From Nitrospirota bacterium (GTDB lineage: Bacteria; Nitrospirota; Thermodesulfovibrionia; Thermodesulfovibrionales; UBA9159), in NCBI GenBank assembly GCA_023382175.1, contig JAMCQB010000030.1, forward strand, positions 1 through 32,640: a DNA stretch of 32,640 bases. The letters run 5' to 3'. The notes under the pieces were generated by a model. That model was not told the DNA's origin. It ran no database searches and saw nothing but the letters and a program-made list of their open reading frames with translations. The position numbers and the translations under genes were made by a program. Numbering within the stretch: position 1 is the stretch's first letter; each line of letters opens with the position of its first letter. Below, piece after piece: positions 7,598 to 15,314 of this stretch.

Positions 7598-8315
7598 AAT
7601 AATAGCCGATCCCCCTTCTTGTCTTTATGTACACCGGATTTGACGGGTTATCCTCAATTTGCGTCCTTATTCTGCTTATATGGACATCCACGGTCCTTGG
7701 CTCCACAAAGGCCTCATCCTTCCAAACAGCATTCAGGAGGTGCTCACGGCTATAGACCTTTCCCTTCCTTTCCACAAGATATAAAAGAAGCTTGAATTCT
7801 GTTGCACTAAGGTTCAGGGGAATGTTTTTTCTTGAAACTGTATAGGTCTCCGTACTGATCACAAGGTCTCCAAAAGCAATGGTATTTTCTTTTGAAGAGA
7901 CTTTGGAGGCTCTTCTTAAAACTGCTTTTATGCGTGCTATAAGTTCCCTCGGGCTGAAGGGCTTTGTTATATAATCATCAGCGCCTATTTCAAGACCAAG
8001 TATCCTGTCTACTTCTTCCCCTTTTGCCGTGAGCATGATTACCGACAGGTCTTTTGTTTTTGGGTCGTTTCTGAGAATACGGCAGAGTTCCACGCCCTGG
8101 AGTCCCGGAAGCATGAGATCAAGGATGATAAGGTCGAAAACTCCCTCTCTGATTTTTTTTAGGGCTTCTTCACCATCTAATGCAGAGGAAACTTTAAACC
8201 CTTCTTTTTCAAGATTATAAGAGAGCAGTTCTATAATGTCGCTTTCATCATCTATAACAAGGATTCTCTGCTTATTTTGTTTTATCTCGTGCAAAGGTCG
8301 TGTGTCAATTTGCAT
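7572..8315 (-). CDS. phoB: PhoB/OmpR-family response regulator, second copy
   Basis: This is a DNA-binding response regulator. The receiver domain (about residues 17-130) has the acidic pair in VIDDE, the phosphoacceptor Asp in LIILDLMLPG (near residue 65), the TAKG switch region and the Lys in ITKPFSPREL. The winged-helix domain (about 150-240) has LSATEFKLLLYLVERKGKV and the recognition helix region RTVDVHISRIR. It is closely similar to the regulator encoded at 10105-10848, including long stretches of near-identical DNA, which suggests a tandem duplication around phoR. A Pho-type promoter lies 35-64 bases upstream of the start. The C terminus (GKTSDA) overlaps the GH1 gene. The ORF start has no clear Shine-Dalgarno. 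Confidence 0.9.
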   Translation of the reverse strand: MQIDTRPLHEIKQNKQRILVIDDESDIIELLSYNLEKEGFKVSSALDGEEALKKIREGVFDLIILDLMLPGLQGVELCRILRNDPKTKDLSVIMLTAKGEEVDRILGLEIGADDYITKPFSPRELIARIKAVLRRASKVSSKENTIAFGDLVISTETYTVSRKNIPLNLSATEFKLLLYLVERKGKVYSREHLLNAVWKDEAFVEPRTVDVHISRIRTQIEDNPSNPVYIKTRRGIGYYFDGKTSDA

Positions 8316-8349
8316 CTTGGGGATAGTATAAGGAGCAAATATTACTGCA

Positions 8350-8379
8350 GTATTACGGGCATGTTACATTTCTGTTACA
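8350..8379 (-). promoter_or_regulatory. Pho-type promoter of the second phoB
   Basis: Plus-strand GTATTA CGGGCA TGTTACA TTTC TGTTACA. The two perfect TGTTACA units have an 11-base period, and TAATAC (sense) follows six bases downstream as a -10 element. The site overlaps the phoR stop codon (8375-8377), so it is an internal promoter feeding phoB2 and the GH1 gene. It matches the site at 6207-6236 in layout and in most bases, which supports autoregulation by the Pho system. Confidence 0.72.
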
Positions 8380-10108
8380 GGATAATTTTGACTCTTGTGC
8401 CCTTGCCGGGAGCGCTCTCTATCTGCATAGTCCAGCCGTGGGCCTTTACAAGGTGCTTGACGATGGCAAGGCCGAGTCCTGTGCCTCCCATCTTCCTTGA
8501 ACGGGCCGGATCAACCCTGTAGAACCTCTCTCCCAGCCTCGGCAGGTACTTGGCAGGAACTCCTATTCCGGTGTCTTCGACAAATAAGAAGGTCTCTTCA
8601 TCTTCCTGATCAATGCCGAAAGTTACACCACCGGCTTCGGTAAACTTCATCGCGTTGTCTACAAGGTTGGTTAATATCTGGATGAGACGGTTCCTGTCCG
8701 CGTCGATTTCCAGGAGTCCGGGTCTGTTCGAAACCGCCAAAGAAAGGCTCTTTGCGGCAGCCTTATCGTAAAAGAGAGCAAGGACGGTGTTAAAAACATC
8801 ATCGATGTCGATCATGGTTTTTTCTACCTTGATTACGCCCAGCTCTATCTTCGAGATCGTCATGAGGTCGTCGACGAGGCTGTTTATGCGCTCGCTGTTA
8901 GCCTTTATGGTCCGGATGAATCCGGCTGCGTTTTCCTTATCCTCGAGGGCGCCTTCAAGGAGTGTATCGGCAAACCCTTTAATGGCTGTAATCGGGGTCT
9001 TTATTTCATGTGAGACGTTGGCGACAAAGTCCTTTCTGACCTGCTCAAGCTTTTCAATCTGTGTGATGTCGTGGAAAACAGCCAGGAAGCCGGATAGCTC
9101 GTTCTCTTTATAGAAGAGCGGCGACACCCTTACGCTCAGATATTTTTCCACAGGCGTCTCTATGCTGAATTCTGTCATGCCCGGCGAATGACTCCTTCGC
9201 GCTTCTTCCATCAAATCAGAGAACTCATGGTTTCTTACAACCTCGACAAACCGCATGCCTGTCATGGGAATATCCCCGAAGAATTCCTTTGCGGAAGAAC
9301 TGGAAAGCGTTATTACTCCTTTGGCGTCGATGATCAAGAGAGCATCGGGAACGCTTTTGAGAATGACATTCAGGCGGTTCTTTTCCTCCTCATTCTGCGC
9401 CATCATACCCTGCAGCTTGACAGACATGGAGGTAAGATTATCAGCGATCTCGTTGAATTCGCCTGCGTTTTTCAGAAAGAGCCTCTTGTCTATCTCTCCC
9501 CTGGATAATGACCTTGAAAAATCTGTTATCTGCCTGAGGAGCCTTCTTAAATGATCCGTCTGCCATACTGAAAATATCCATGTTATCAGTAAGACGCTCA
9601 ACACAACAAGGATAATCCTTATTCTGAGGAGGTTGACCGAATGGTCAACTTCTTTGAGTGGCACAGCAAGCCTTATAAACCCTTCCTCTTTTTCATTATG
9701 AGAGATCTTTTTCGCTACGTAGAGAAAATCGTATTTCAGCGTATCGCTGTAGCGTTTCGCCATACCAACATCAAAAAGGAGCGCCTGTTCTATCTCCGTC
9801 CGGTGCAGATGATTGTCCATGAGCGCCGAGTCAGTATCCGAATCGCCGATGACCTTTCCGTCATTCGCGATAACCGTCACCCGCGCGCCGGTATCTTTCT
9901 TGAATTGTTTGCAGAGGTTGTCTAAATTCGTTTGATTGAAAGATATGCTTTTTGAGATAAGAGTTATCTGTACAGAAAGGTTTTGCCTAAGATTATCGAT
10001 ATGGTTTTCCCTGACTGCCGAGGTGATATACATTTCTCCAAAGAGGCCCGACAGCAAAATGAGGAGAGCGTACAATATAAAGATTCGCCTGAAGATACCC
10101 TTTTTCAT
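8375..10108 (-). CDS. phoR: PhoR-like sensor histidine kinase
   Basis: This membrane sensor kinase of 577 residues has a first membrane helix near residues 8-28. An extracytoplasmic region follows (VTVIANDGKVIGDSDTD, typical of PhoR-type Cache folds in many phyla), then a second helix near 160-180, HAMP, and PAS (SVPDALLIIDAKGVITLSS). HisKA carries the phosphorylated His in ANVSHEIKTP (near residue 366), and the HATPase has LVDNAMKF, VEDTGIGVP and GGTGLGLAIVKHL. It overlaps the upstream phoB-like gene by four bases (ATGA), so the pair is co-translated. Long extracytoplasmic domains occur in PhoR of Gram-positives and many other phyla, unlike the short one of E. coli. Assignment to phosphate sensing rests on the PhoB partner, the Pho-type promoters and the neighbouring phn operon. 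Confidence 0.9.
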   Translation of the reverse strand: MKKGIFRRIFILYALLILLSGLFGEMYITSAVRENHIDNLRQNLSVQITLISKSISFNQTNLDNLCKQFKKDTGARVTVIANDGKVIGDSDTDSALMDNHLHRTEIEQALLFDVGMAKRYSDTLKYDFLYVAKKISHNEKEEGFIRLAVPLKEVDHSVNLLRIRIILVVLSVLLITWIFSVWQTDHLRRLLRQITDFSRSLSRGEIDKRLFLKNAGEFNEIADNLTSMSVKLQGMMAQNEEEKNRLNVILKSVPDALLIIDAKGVITLSSSSAKEFFGDIPMTGMRFVEVVRNHEFSDLMEEARRSHSPGMTEFSIETPVEKYLSVRVSPLFYKENELSGFLAVFHDITQIEKLEQVRKDFVANVSHEIKTPITAIKGFADTLLEGALEDKENAAGFIRTIKANSERINSLVDDLMTISKIELGVIKVEKTMIDIDDVFNTVLALFYDKAAAKSLSLAVSNRPGLLEIDADRNRLIQILTNLVDNAMKFTEAGGVTFGIDQEDEETFLFVEDTGIGVPAKYLPRLGERFYRVDPARSRKMGGTGLGLAIVKHLVKAHGWTMQIESAPGKGTRVKIIL

Positions 10109-10848
10109 ATGTCCGCTTCCACGTAGTATCCGATTCCCCTTCTCGTCTTCAGGTGCGTCGGATTTGAAGGATCATCCTCGATCTGGGTTCGCAGTCTCCT
10201 TATATGCACATCAACGGTCCTGGGCTCCACGAATGTTTCGTCTTTCCATACTGCGTCAAGAAGCTGGTCACGGCTGAAGACCTTCCCCTTTCTTTCAACG
10301 AGATAAAGGAGAAGCTTGAATTCAGTGGAGCTGAGCGTCAAGGGAATATTCCCCTTTGAGACCGAATATGTTTCCTTGTTGATCAAGAGTTTTCCTATCC
10401 TGATAACCTTGTCGCCTTCAGGCTTTTCGCTGATCCTTCGCAAGACAGCCCTTACACGAGCCACAAGTTCCCTCGGACTGAAAGGCTTGGTTATATAATC
10501 ATCAGCGCCTATTTCAAGGCCGAGTATCCTGTCTACTTCTTCCCCTTTCGCCGTAAGCATGACTATAGGCAGGTTTTTTGTCTTTGGGTCATTTCTGAGG
10601 ATACGGCAGAGTTCCATGCCCTGGAGTCCGGGCAGCATGAGGTCAAGGATAAGGAAATCGAACCTTCCCTTCCTGATTTTGGCAAGCGCTTCTTCACCGT
10701 CCGAAGCGGAGGAGACCTGAAAACCCTCTTTTTTGAGGTTGTAGGAGACTAACTCAACTATATCAGGCTCATCATCCACTACCAGTATCTTTTTGGAGTC
10801 CATGGAATACATATTACATCCGCTGGTATAAGGATGCAAGCTTTGCAT
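10105..10848 (-). CDS. phoB: PhoB-family response regulator, first copy
   Basis: This is a response regulator with a receiver domain (VVDDEPD, phosphoacceptor in LILDLMLPG, ITKPFSPREL) and a PhoB/OmpR winged helix (LSSTEFKLLLYLVERKGKV, RTVDVHIRRLR). It overlaps phoR by four bases and is probably its primary partner. The track start at 10848 adds about 15 residues before the domain; the ATGs at 10812 and 10803 (MDSKKILVVDDE) fit the family better, but none has a strong ribosome binding site. TATAAT on the minus strand at 10859-10864 is a possible -10, and no Pho box is visible there. This copy may therefore be expressed constitutively, in contrast to the downstream copy. Confidence 0.92.
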   Translation of the reverse strand: MQSLHPYTSGCNMYSMDSKKILVVDDEPDIVELVSYNLKKEGFQVSSASDGEEALAKIRKGRFDFLILDLMLPGLQGMELCRILRNDPKTKNLPIVMLTAKGEEVDRILGLEIGADDYITKPFSPRELVARVRAVLRRISEKPEGDKVIRIGKLLINKETYSVSKGNIPLTLSSTEFKLLLYLVERKGKVFSRDQLLDAVWKDETFVEPRTVDVHIRRLRTQIEDDPSNPTHLKTRRGIGYYVEADI

Positions 10849-10862
10849 TCCCTCTTTAATTA

Positions 10863-10878
10863 TATTAGTCTATTAGTC
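10863..10878. repeat. Tandem TATTAGTC pair in the phoB-der divergent promoter region
   Basis: TATTAGTC occurs twice in direct succession, directly before the der ATG. The position between divergent genes suggests a promoter or regulator contact, but there is no second example in the window to support it. Confidence 0.35.
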
Positions 10879-12204
10879 ATGGCTAAACCTCTCGTCGTGA
10901 TAGTCGGCAGGCCGAATGTGGGGAAATCCACCCTCTTCAACAGAATCGTGGGCTCTGAAAAGGCCATTGTGGAAGGCATCCCGGGCGTTACCAGGGATAG
11001 AAATTACATGGAGGCGGAGCGGGAAGGGAAACCTTTCATTGTTGTGGATACAGGCGGATTTTATCCTGAACCCTCAGAGGACATGTTCCAGCAGGTCAGA
11101 GAACAGGCGGTCTTTGCCGTTGAAGAAGCCGATGTCATCATCCACCTGCTGGACGGCAAGGAAGGGCTGAATCCCCATGATATCGAGCTTGCACAGTTGC
11201 TCAGGGCGTCCGGGAAAAAAGTCCTGTGGGCAGTGAACAAGATTGATGCTCCCACGAGGGAAGACAGGCTCTACGATTTCTACCGGTTGGGCGTTGATGA
11301 TTTGCTTCCTGTTTCCGCTGCCACGGGATATGAGTTCGACGAATTCATGGACAGGGTCATTGCCCTCCTTCCTGAGAGGAGCGGCGAAGAAGAGGGGACT
11401 GAGTATCCTAAGGTCACTGTGGTGGGAAGGCCGAATGTGGGAAAATCCACACTGGTGAACACCCTCCTGGGGAAAAAGCGCATGATCGTCAGCCCTGTGC
11501 CCGGCACCACCCGGGATTCCATAGACTCTCCCTGTACCTACTACGGGAAAAAATATCTTCTCATAGACACTGCAGGCATAAGAAAGAAAGGCAAGATCGG
11601 TTATTCCATCGAGCGGTATTCCATGGTGAGGGCGGTCAGGAGCATTGAGCGTTGTGACGTTGCCCTCATCGTCCTTGACTCATCCGAAGGCATTGTGGAA
11701 CAGGACAAAAGGATCGCCGGCATAGTGAGCCAGTACGGCAAAGGCGCGGTATTTCTCTTCAACAAGTGGGACCTTGTGGAGGAACCGGAGGCTGCGTACA
11801 AGAAATTCATCCGTGAATTTCAGGACAAGTTCTGGTTCTTCAATCATGCCCCGGTGCTCACCGTTTCGGGACTTGAGCGCAGGAGAGTGACAAAGGTATT
11901 CCCCCTGATCGACGGGGTGATCGCGGAAAGAAAGAAGCGGATAGGCACTGCAGAGCTCAATACTGTCCTGAGGAGGGTCGTATCTCAAACCTCGCTTCCT
12001 CTTTACCGGGGCAGGGCCGTGAAGCTTTTCTACATGACCCAGGTAAAGACAGACCCGCCTGAATTCGTGGTCTTTGCAAACCATCCCGAAGGGCTCAAAG
12101 ATTCACACCTGCGGTTTCTGGAAAGAAGCCTCAGGGAACAATTCTCCTTCAGCGGTACCCCCATAAGGATCTTTGTAAGGCCAAGGTCCGGAGACCGGCA
12201 GTGA
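10879..12204 (+). CDS. der: Ribosome-assembly GTPase Der (EngA)
   Basis: This is a GTPase with two tandem G domains and a C-terminal KH-like domain, needed for 50S ribosome maturation. GRPNVGKST occurs twice (near residues 9 and 183). The switch II motifs are VDTGG and IDTAG, and the guanine-specificity motifs are NKID (near 119) and NKWD (near 294). The C terminus has LPLYRGRAVKLFYMTQ and PEFVVFANHPEGLKDSHLRFLERSLRE, typical of the KH domain. The track starts at 10834, but ATG 10879 (MAKPLVVIVGRPN) fits the family and gives 441 residues. No Shine-Dalgarno is visible, so translation may be from a short leader. The stop overlaps the next gene by four bases. Confidence 0.96.
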   Translation: MAKPLVVIVGRPNVGKSTLFNRIVGSEKAIVEGIPGVTRDRNYMEAEREGKPFIVVDTGGFYPEPSEDMFQQVREQAVFAVEEADVIIHLLDGKEGLNPHDIELAQLLRASGKKVLWAVNKIDAPTREDRLYDFYRLGVDDLLPVSAATGYEFDEFMDRVIALLPERSGEEEGTEYPKVTVVGRPNVGKSTLVNTLLGKKRMIVSPVPGTTRDSIDSPCTYYGKKYLLIDTAGIRKKGKIGYSIERYSMVRAVRSIERCDVALIVLDSSEGIVEQDKRIAGIVSQYGKGAVFLFNKWDLVEEPEAAYKKFIREFQDKFWFFNHAPVLTVSGLERRRVTKVFPLIDGVIAERKKRIGTAELNTVLRRVVSQTSLPLYRGRAVKLFYMTQVKTDPPEFVVFANHPEGLKDSHLRFLERSLREQFSFSGTPIRIFVRPRSGDRQ

Positions 12205-13016
12205 GGTTCATAAAGGTGCTCGTGAAAAGTTTTTTCGACTTTTTCAAGGACAGCGGGCTGATGCTGGCCGGTTCCCTGTCATACTTTTCCATGATGGCCA
12301 TTGTCCCCTTCTGCCTTTTCCTCGTGACCATCTTCGGATATTTTCTGGGTGAGGAAAAGGCGTTCTATCAATTCCTTTCAGCGCGGCTCACAAGCTATTT
12401 CCCCGATGTTACCCGCGAGATCACTGAGGAGCTGAGGAGGATCATCACCTACAAAGGCCTCGGGAAACTCTCTCTGGTCCTTTACGGCTTTCTCTCCTAC
12501 GAGCTTTTTTCCTCCCTTGAAGCGGCCACCAACGTGATATTCAAAGTAAAAGTCAAACGCTCCTTTATCGTCTCGGTGATCCTCTCCCTGGTTGTCGTCA
12601 CGTCCATCATCGCCTTCTTCCTCATCTCCTTCAGCGCGACATCAATGATATCCATGCTCAAGCCCATCCAGGAACTCTTCCCCGGCCTGAAGATCGGCAG
12701 GATAACAGTGTTCTTCATACGATTCGTGATCCCCTTCGTTCTCATGTTTGTGACTGTGGCAATACTGTATGTACTCCTGCCGAAGAAGAGAATAAAGTTC
12801 ACCCACGCATTCTCAGGCGCCCTGTTCACCGCCGTTTTCCTCGAAGCTGCAAAACACCTCTTTACCCTTTACGTAGTGAATGTCTTTAAGCTCGGAACCG
12901 TCTATGGCCCTCTCTCGGCTTTTGTGATATTCTTGTTATGGGTGTTTTACTCTGCGTGCATATTCCTCATCGGCGCTGAGGTGGTGCACAATCTGGAGGC
13001 CTCAAGGGAGAAATGA
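12201..13016 (+). CDS. YihY/BrkB-family inner-membrane protein
   Basis: This 271-residue polytopic membrane protein has about six hydrophobic helices. The family signature GLMLAGSLSYFSMMAIVPFC near residues 20-40 identifies the YihY/UPF0761 group, formerly misnamed as ribonuclease BN. Further support comes from YGFLSYELFSSLEAATNVIFKVK in the middle and GTVYGPLSAFVIFLLWVFYSACIFLIGAEV near the end. The start is GTG at 12201, overlapping the der stop (GTGA), so it is coupled to der. The molecular function of the family is not settled. Confidence 0.88.
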   Translation: MRFIKVLVKSFFDFFKDSGLMLAGSLSYFSMMAIVPFCLFLVTIFGYFLGEEKAFYQFLSARLTSYFPDVTREITEELRRIITYKGLGKLSLVLYGFLSYELFSSLEAATNVIFKVKVKRSFIVSVILSLVVVTSIIAFFLISFSATSMISMLKPIQELFPGLKIGRITVFFIRFVIPFVLMFVTVAILYVLLPKKRIKFTHAFSGALFTAVFLEAAKHLFTLYVVNVFKLGTVYGPLSAFVIFLLWVFYSACIFLIGAEVVHNLEASREK

Positions 13017-13017
13017 G

Positions 13018-13185
13018 ATGATCGATCTCCTGGGGAAATATGTGGAGGTCATTGCCAACGAGATCACCTACACGGGGAAGCTTGTGGAGATCGGCGAGGA
13101 AGAGGTTTTCCTCGAGTCAGAATCCGGATGGGTCGTCATTCCCGTGGAAAGGGTGTCGGTCATAAAACAGAGGGAAGAGGACTAA
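13018..13185 (+). CDS. Small conserved-looking hypothetical protein (55 aa)
   Basis: This ORF is too short for the track: ATG 13018 to TAA 13185, 55 codons. It follows the yihY-type gene after one base, with GGGAG about seven bases before the start. The product starts MIDLLGKYVEVIANE and contains TGKLVEIGEEEVFLESESGW and VVIPVERVSVIKQRE. The alternation of short beta-like stretches with turns is what an SH3- or Sm-like barrel would show, but I do not recognise the family and give no function. Good codon use, tight spacing and in-frame charge pattern argue that it is real. Confidence 0.7.
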   Translation: MIDLLGKYVEVIANEITYTGKLVEIGEEEVFLESESGWVVIPVERVSVIKQREED

Positions 13186-13453
13186 TCTCCGCCTGACTCG
13201 CATCATTCCTTCATCTTTCCCAAGCATTGTCTTGTCTGCAGTTCACCATAAATATTCTAAATTTAGAAATTGAAGTTGACAAAAACCCCTCAACAAATTT
13301 ATTTTAGTTTAGTGCGTAAACCCTTTATTTACAATGGGTTACAAAAGGCAACAGGGCATTACAAATAGCAGCGGGAGAGGAGGTGATAGGAAGAAATCAT
13401 CTTAGTAGAGTAGGTTGAGTGGGAAAGAGAACAAGAGCAAACGGGGAGGAAAA
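13186..13453 (+). promoter_or_regulatory. Promoter region of the NosL/ABC operon
   Basis: This 268-base region has no gene. It holds, in order, a 14-base perfect palindrome TTCTAAATTTAGAA (13255-13268), a good -35 box TTGACA (13276-13281) with TATTTT 18 bases on as a possible -10, and then a run in which TTACA, TTACA, CAACA and TTACA start at 13329, 13339, 13349 and 13359, an exact 10-base period. The downstream leader is purine-rich and ends with GGGGAGGAAAA before ATG 13454. The palindrome abuts the -35 as an operator would. Confidence 0.6.
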
Positions 13454-13684
13454 ATGAAAAAGAAGTTTGCATTAACGTTAGTGCTGGTATTCGCCGCGCT
13501 GTGTTATACGGTGTTCATGGGGAGTTTCGGTTCGGTTAAGGCTGCAGGGAAAGAGGGACCGGGAAGAAATATGCTGGCCGCAAATGAAACCGGTCGGTCC
13601 CATAGGGTGCGTCAGTTCCCCGATGATGGTAAAATAAACCATTGCATATTCATGCATAAGGAACCGGCATGTCGGCAAGACTGA
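13454..13684 (+). CDS. Short putative secreted peptide, first ORF of the ABC operon
   Basis: ATG 13454 has an excellent GGGGAGG ribosome binding site and begins MKKKFALTLVLVFAALCYTVFMG, a clear Sec signal peptide with a plausible cleavage after VKA. Only about 45 residues follow (NMLAANETGRSHRVRQFPDD, then a His/Cys-containing tail HCIFMHKEPACRQD). The track start at 13415 is less likely. The ORF overlaps the permease start by 16 bases. The tail has no recognisable family, so this could be a small secreted metal-binding peptide or the stump of a longer gene that was shifted out of frame. I cannot tell which. Confidence 0.45.
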   Translation: MKKKFALTLVLVFAALCYTVFMGSFGSVKAAGKEGPGRNMLAANETGRSHRVRQFPDDGKINHCIFMHKEPACRQD

Positions 13685-14877
13685 ACATTATTTCATTTGC
13701 ACTGAAGAACCTGAAGCGGAAGATCATAAGGACATTGTTGCTCCTTCTGGCCGTTACCGTGGTCACCGGCACCCTGTTTTCTGCAACCCTCTTTATATCC
13801 AGCATGCAAAATGCCCTTAAGATAGGGACATACAGGCTTGGTGCGGATGTCCTCGTCGTTCCTGAAAAGTATGCCTCCGAAGCCCGCTCGGCCCTCCTCG
13901 CCGGGGAGCCCACAAGTTTCTACATGGACAAGTCCATCCTCGAAAGGGTGAAAAAGGTTGAAGGGGTGAAGAGGGCGTCCCCGCAGCTTTTTGTGAAACC
14001 GTCATCTTTTACCTGCTGCTATAATGTGGACGTGTTCCTTGTAGCCTTTGATCCCGAAACAGACTTTACCATAACCCCCTGGCTCACGAAGAATCTCAAG
14101 AAGTCCCTGGTGGGAAATGAGATCATCACCGGAAGGGAAGTGCCCGTCGTCCCGGGGGATACCATCCCTTTTTTCGGCACGGCATTTAAGGTGGCGGGCA
14201 CCATGGAGCCAACGGGAATGAAATTCTTCGACCATTCTGTCTTTATGACCATGGATGCAGCATACAAAATGGCGGAAGATTCCAAAACAAAGTCCATGCA
14301 GCCCATCTCCATAGAAAAGGACAAGATATCTGCTGTGCTCGTACAGGTCCAGGAAGGATTTACTCCGGACAGGGCCGCCATAAGGATCGAGCATGACATT
14401 GACGGCGTTAAGGCAATTGCTTCTGACGAGGTCATCAGTACGGTGAGGAAACAGCTGGGCGGTCTTCTCAAGGGAATCCTCGCTGTCAGCGCGGTCGTGT
14501 GGGTCCTCGCTCTCCTGATGATCGGTTTTGCTTTCTCCATGATAGTGAACGAGCGACAAAGGGAGCTTGGCCTGTTGCGGTCCATGGGAGCGAAAAAAGG
14601 GCATATCTTCAGGCTCATCATCGCTGAGGCGGTAATTATCTCCGTCAGCGGAGGCATCGTAGGGTTGATAGCAGGTTCCACCTTACTCTTTACCTTCAAA
14701 GGGCTCATCCTCCACAGCCTGAAACTCCCCTACCTCATGCCGTCAGCAACGGTACTTATAGAGTTGGTAGCAGGTGCCATCTTTTTTTCGCTGCTTACAG
14801 GACTTCTGTCATCCCTCATGCCTGCCATTTCTGCCAGTAAGATGGAGCCTTACGAAGCCATACGGAAAGGAGAATAA
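13669..14877 (+). CDS. FtsX/MacB-type ABC transporter permease
   Basis: This 402-residue inner-membrane protein has the MacB/LolC layout. One membrane helix lies near residues 18-38 (LLLLLAVTVVTGTLFSATL), followed by a large periplasmic domain (about 40-260). Three C-terminal helices follow, around 270-295, 320-345 and 360-385, with the FtsX-family motif NERQRELGLLRSMGAKKGHIF. The last residues, SASKMEPYEAIRKGE, match the family end. It would pair with the ATPase at 16345-17010 in the same operon. Such mechanotransmission transporters act on periplasmic or outer-leaflet substrates. The substrate is unknown, but the NosL-like neighbour hints at metal or heme-related chemistry. Confidence 0.9.
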   Translation: MSARLNIISFALKNLKRKIIRTLLLLLAVTVVTGTLFSATLFISSMQNALKIGTYRLGADVLVVPEKYASEARSALLAGEPTSFYMDKSILERVKKVEGVKRASPQLFVKPSSFTCCYNVDVFLVAFDPETDFTITPWLTKNLKKSLVGNEIITGREVPVVPGDTIPFFGTAFKVAGTMEPTGMKFFDHSVFMTMDAAYKMAEDSKTKSMQPISIEKDKISAVLVQVQEGFTPDRAAIRIEHDIDGVKAIASDEVISTVRKQLGGLLKGILAVSAVVWVLALLMIGFAFSMIVNERQRELGLLRSMGAKKGHIFRLIIAEAVIISVSGGIVGLIAGSTLLFTFKGLILHSLKLPYLMPSATVLIELVAGAIFFSLLTGLLSSLMPAISASKMEPYEAIRKGE

Positions 14878-14882
14878 GAGAA

Positions 14883-15314
14883 ATGACATTCATCAAAACG
14901 AGAGTAACAAGTTTCGCAATGTTCCTTGTCCTGGCCGTTGTCTTTCCCGGGTTCCTCTACTCTCAGCCTGTGCCGGTGCCTCAGGGTGCAAAGTGTGTTG
15001 AATGCGGAATGACGGTGGACCAGAACTCAAAATTTGCAGGTGAAGTTATCACCAGAGACAATAAGAACTTATTTTTCTGCGATATAGGGGATATGCTTTT
15101 GCATTTCAGAGCAAACAGAGAAAAGATGAAGGACATTTACGTGCGGGATTACACCACAGGCGAATGGGTTGATGGGAGAAAGGCGTTCTACGTCCTGAAC
15201 AAGAATCTGAAGACCCCCATGTCCTGGAGCATTGCAGCCTTTATTGAGGAATCCGCCGCAAAGAAGTGGGGGAACCCGGTAGACTTCGACAGCGCATTTA
15301 AACTGTTGCGATGA
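14883..15314 (+). CDS. NosL-like periplasmic protein
   Basis: This 143-residue protein has a signal peptide (MTFIKTRVTSFAMFLVLAVVFP region) and the NosL-family motif CVECGMTVDQ near residues 38-47, followed by KFAGEVITRDNKNLFFCDIGDMLLHF. NosL is a copper-binding accessory protein of nitrous oxide reductase maturation, and relatives occur in other ABC operons without nosZ. There is no nosZ in the window, so nitrous oxide metabolism is not implied. GGAGAATAAGAGAA before ATG 14883 provides the ribosome binding site. The lipobox Cys usual in NosL is absent here; the first Cys lies well beyond the signal peptide. Confidence 0.82.
   Translation: MTFIKTRVTSFAMFLVLAVVFPGFLYSQPVPVPQGAKCVECGMTVDQNSKFAGEVITRDNKNLFFCDIGDMLLHFRANREKMKDIYVRDYTTGEWVDGRKAFYVLNKNLKTPMSWSIAAFIEESAAKKWGNPVDFDSAFKLLR

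Noticed and set aside
13415-13453. Upstream extension of the small secreted ORF in the track
   Set aside because: The ATG at 13454 has a far better ribosome binding site and begins the signal peptide directly; the extra 13 residues are hydrophilic.
14883-15314. Evidence for nitrous oxide respiration
   Set aside because: NosL-like proteins occur outside nos clusters, and no nosZ, nosD, nosF or nosY is visible.
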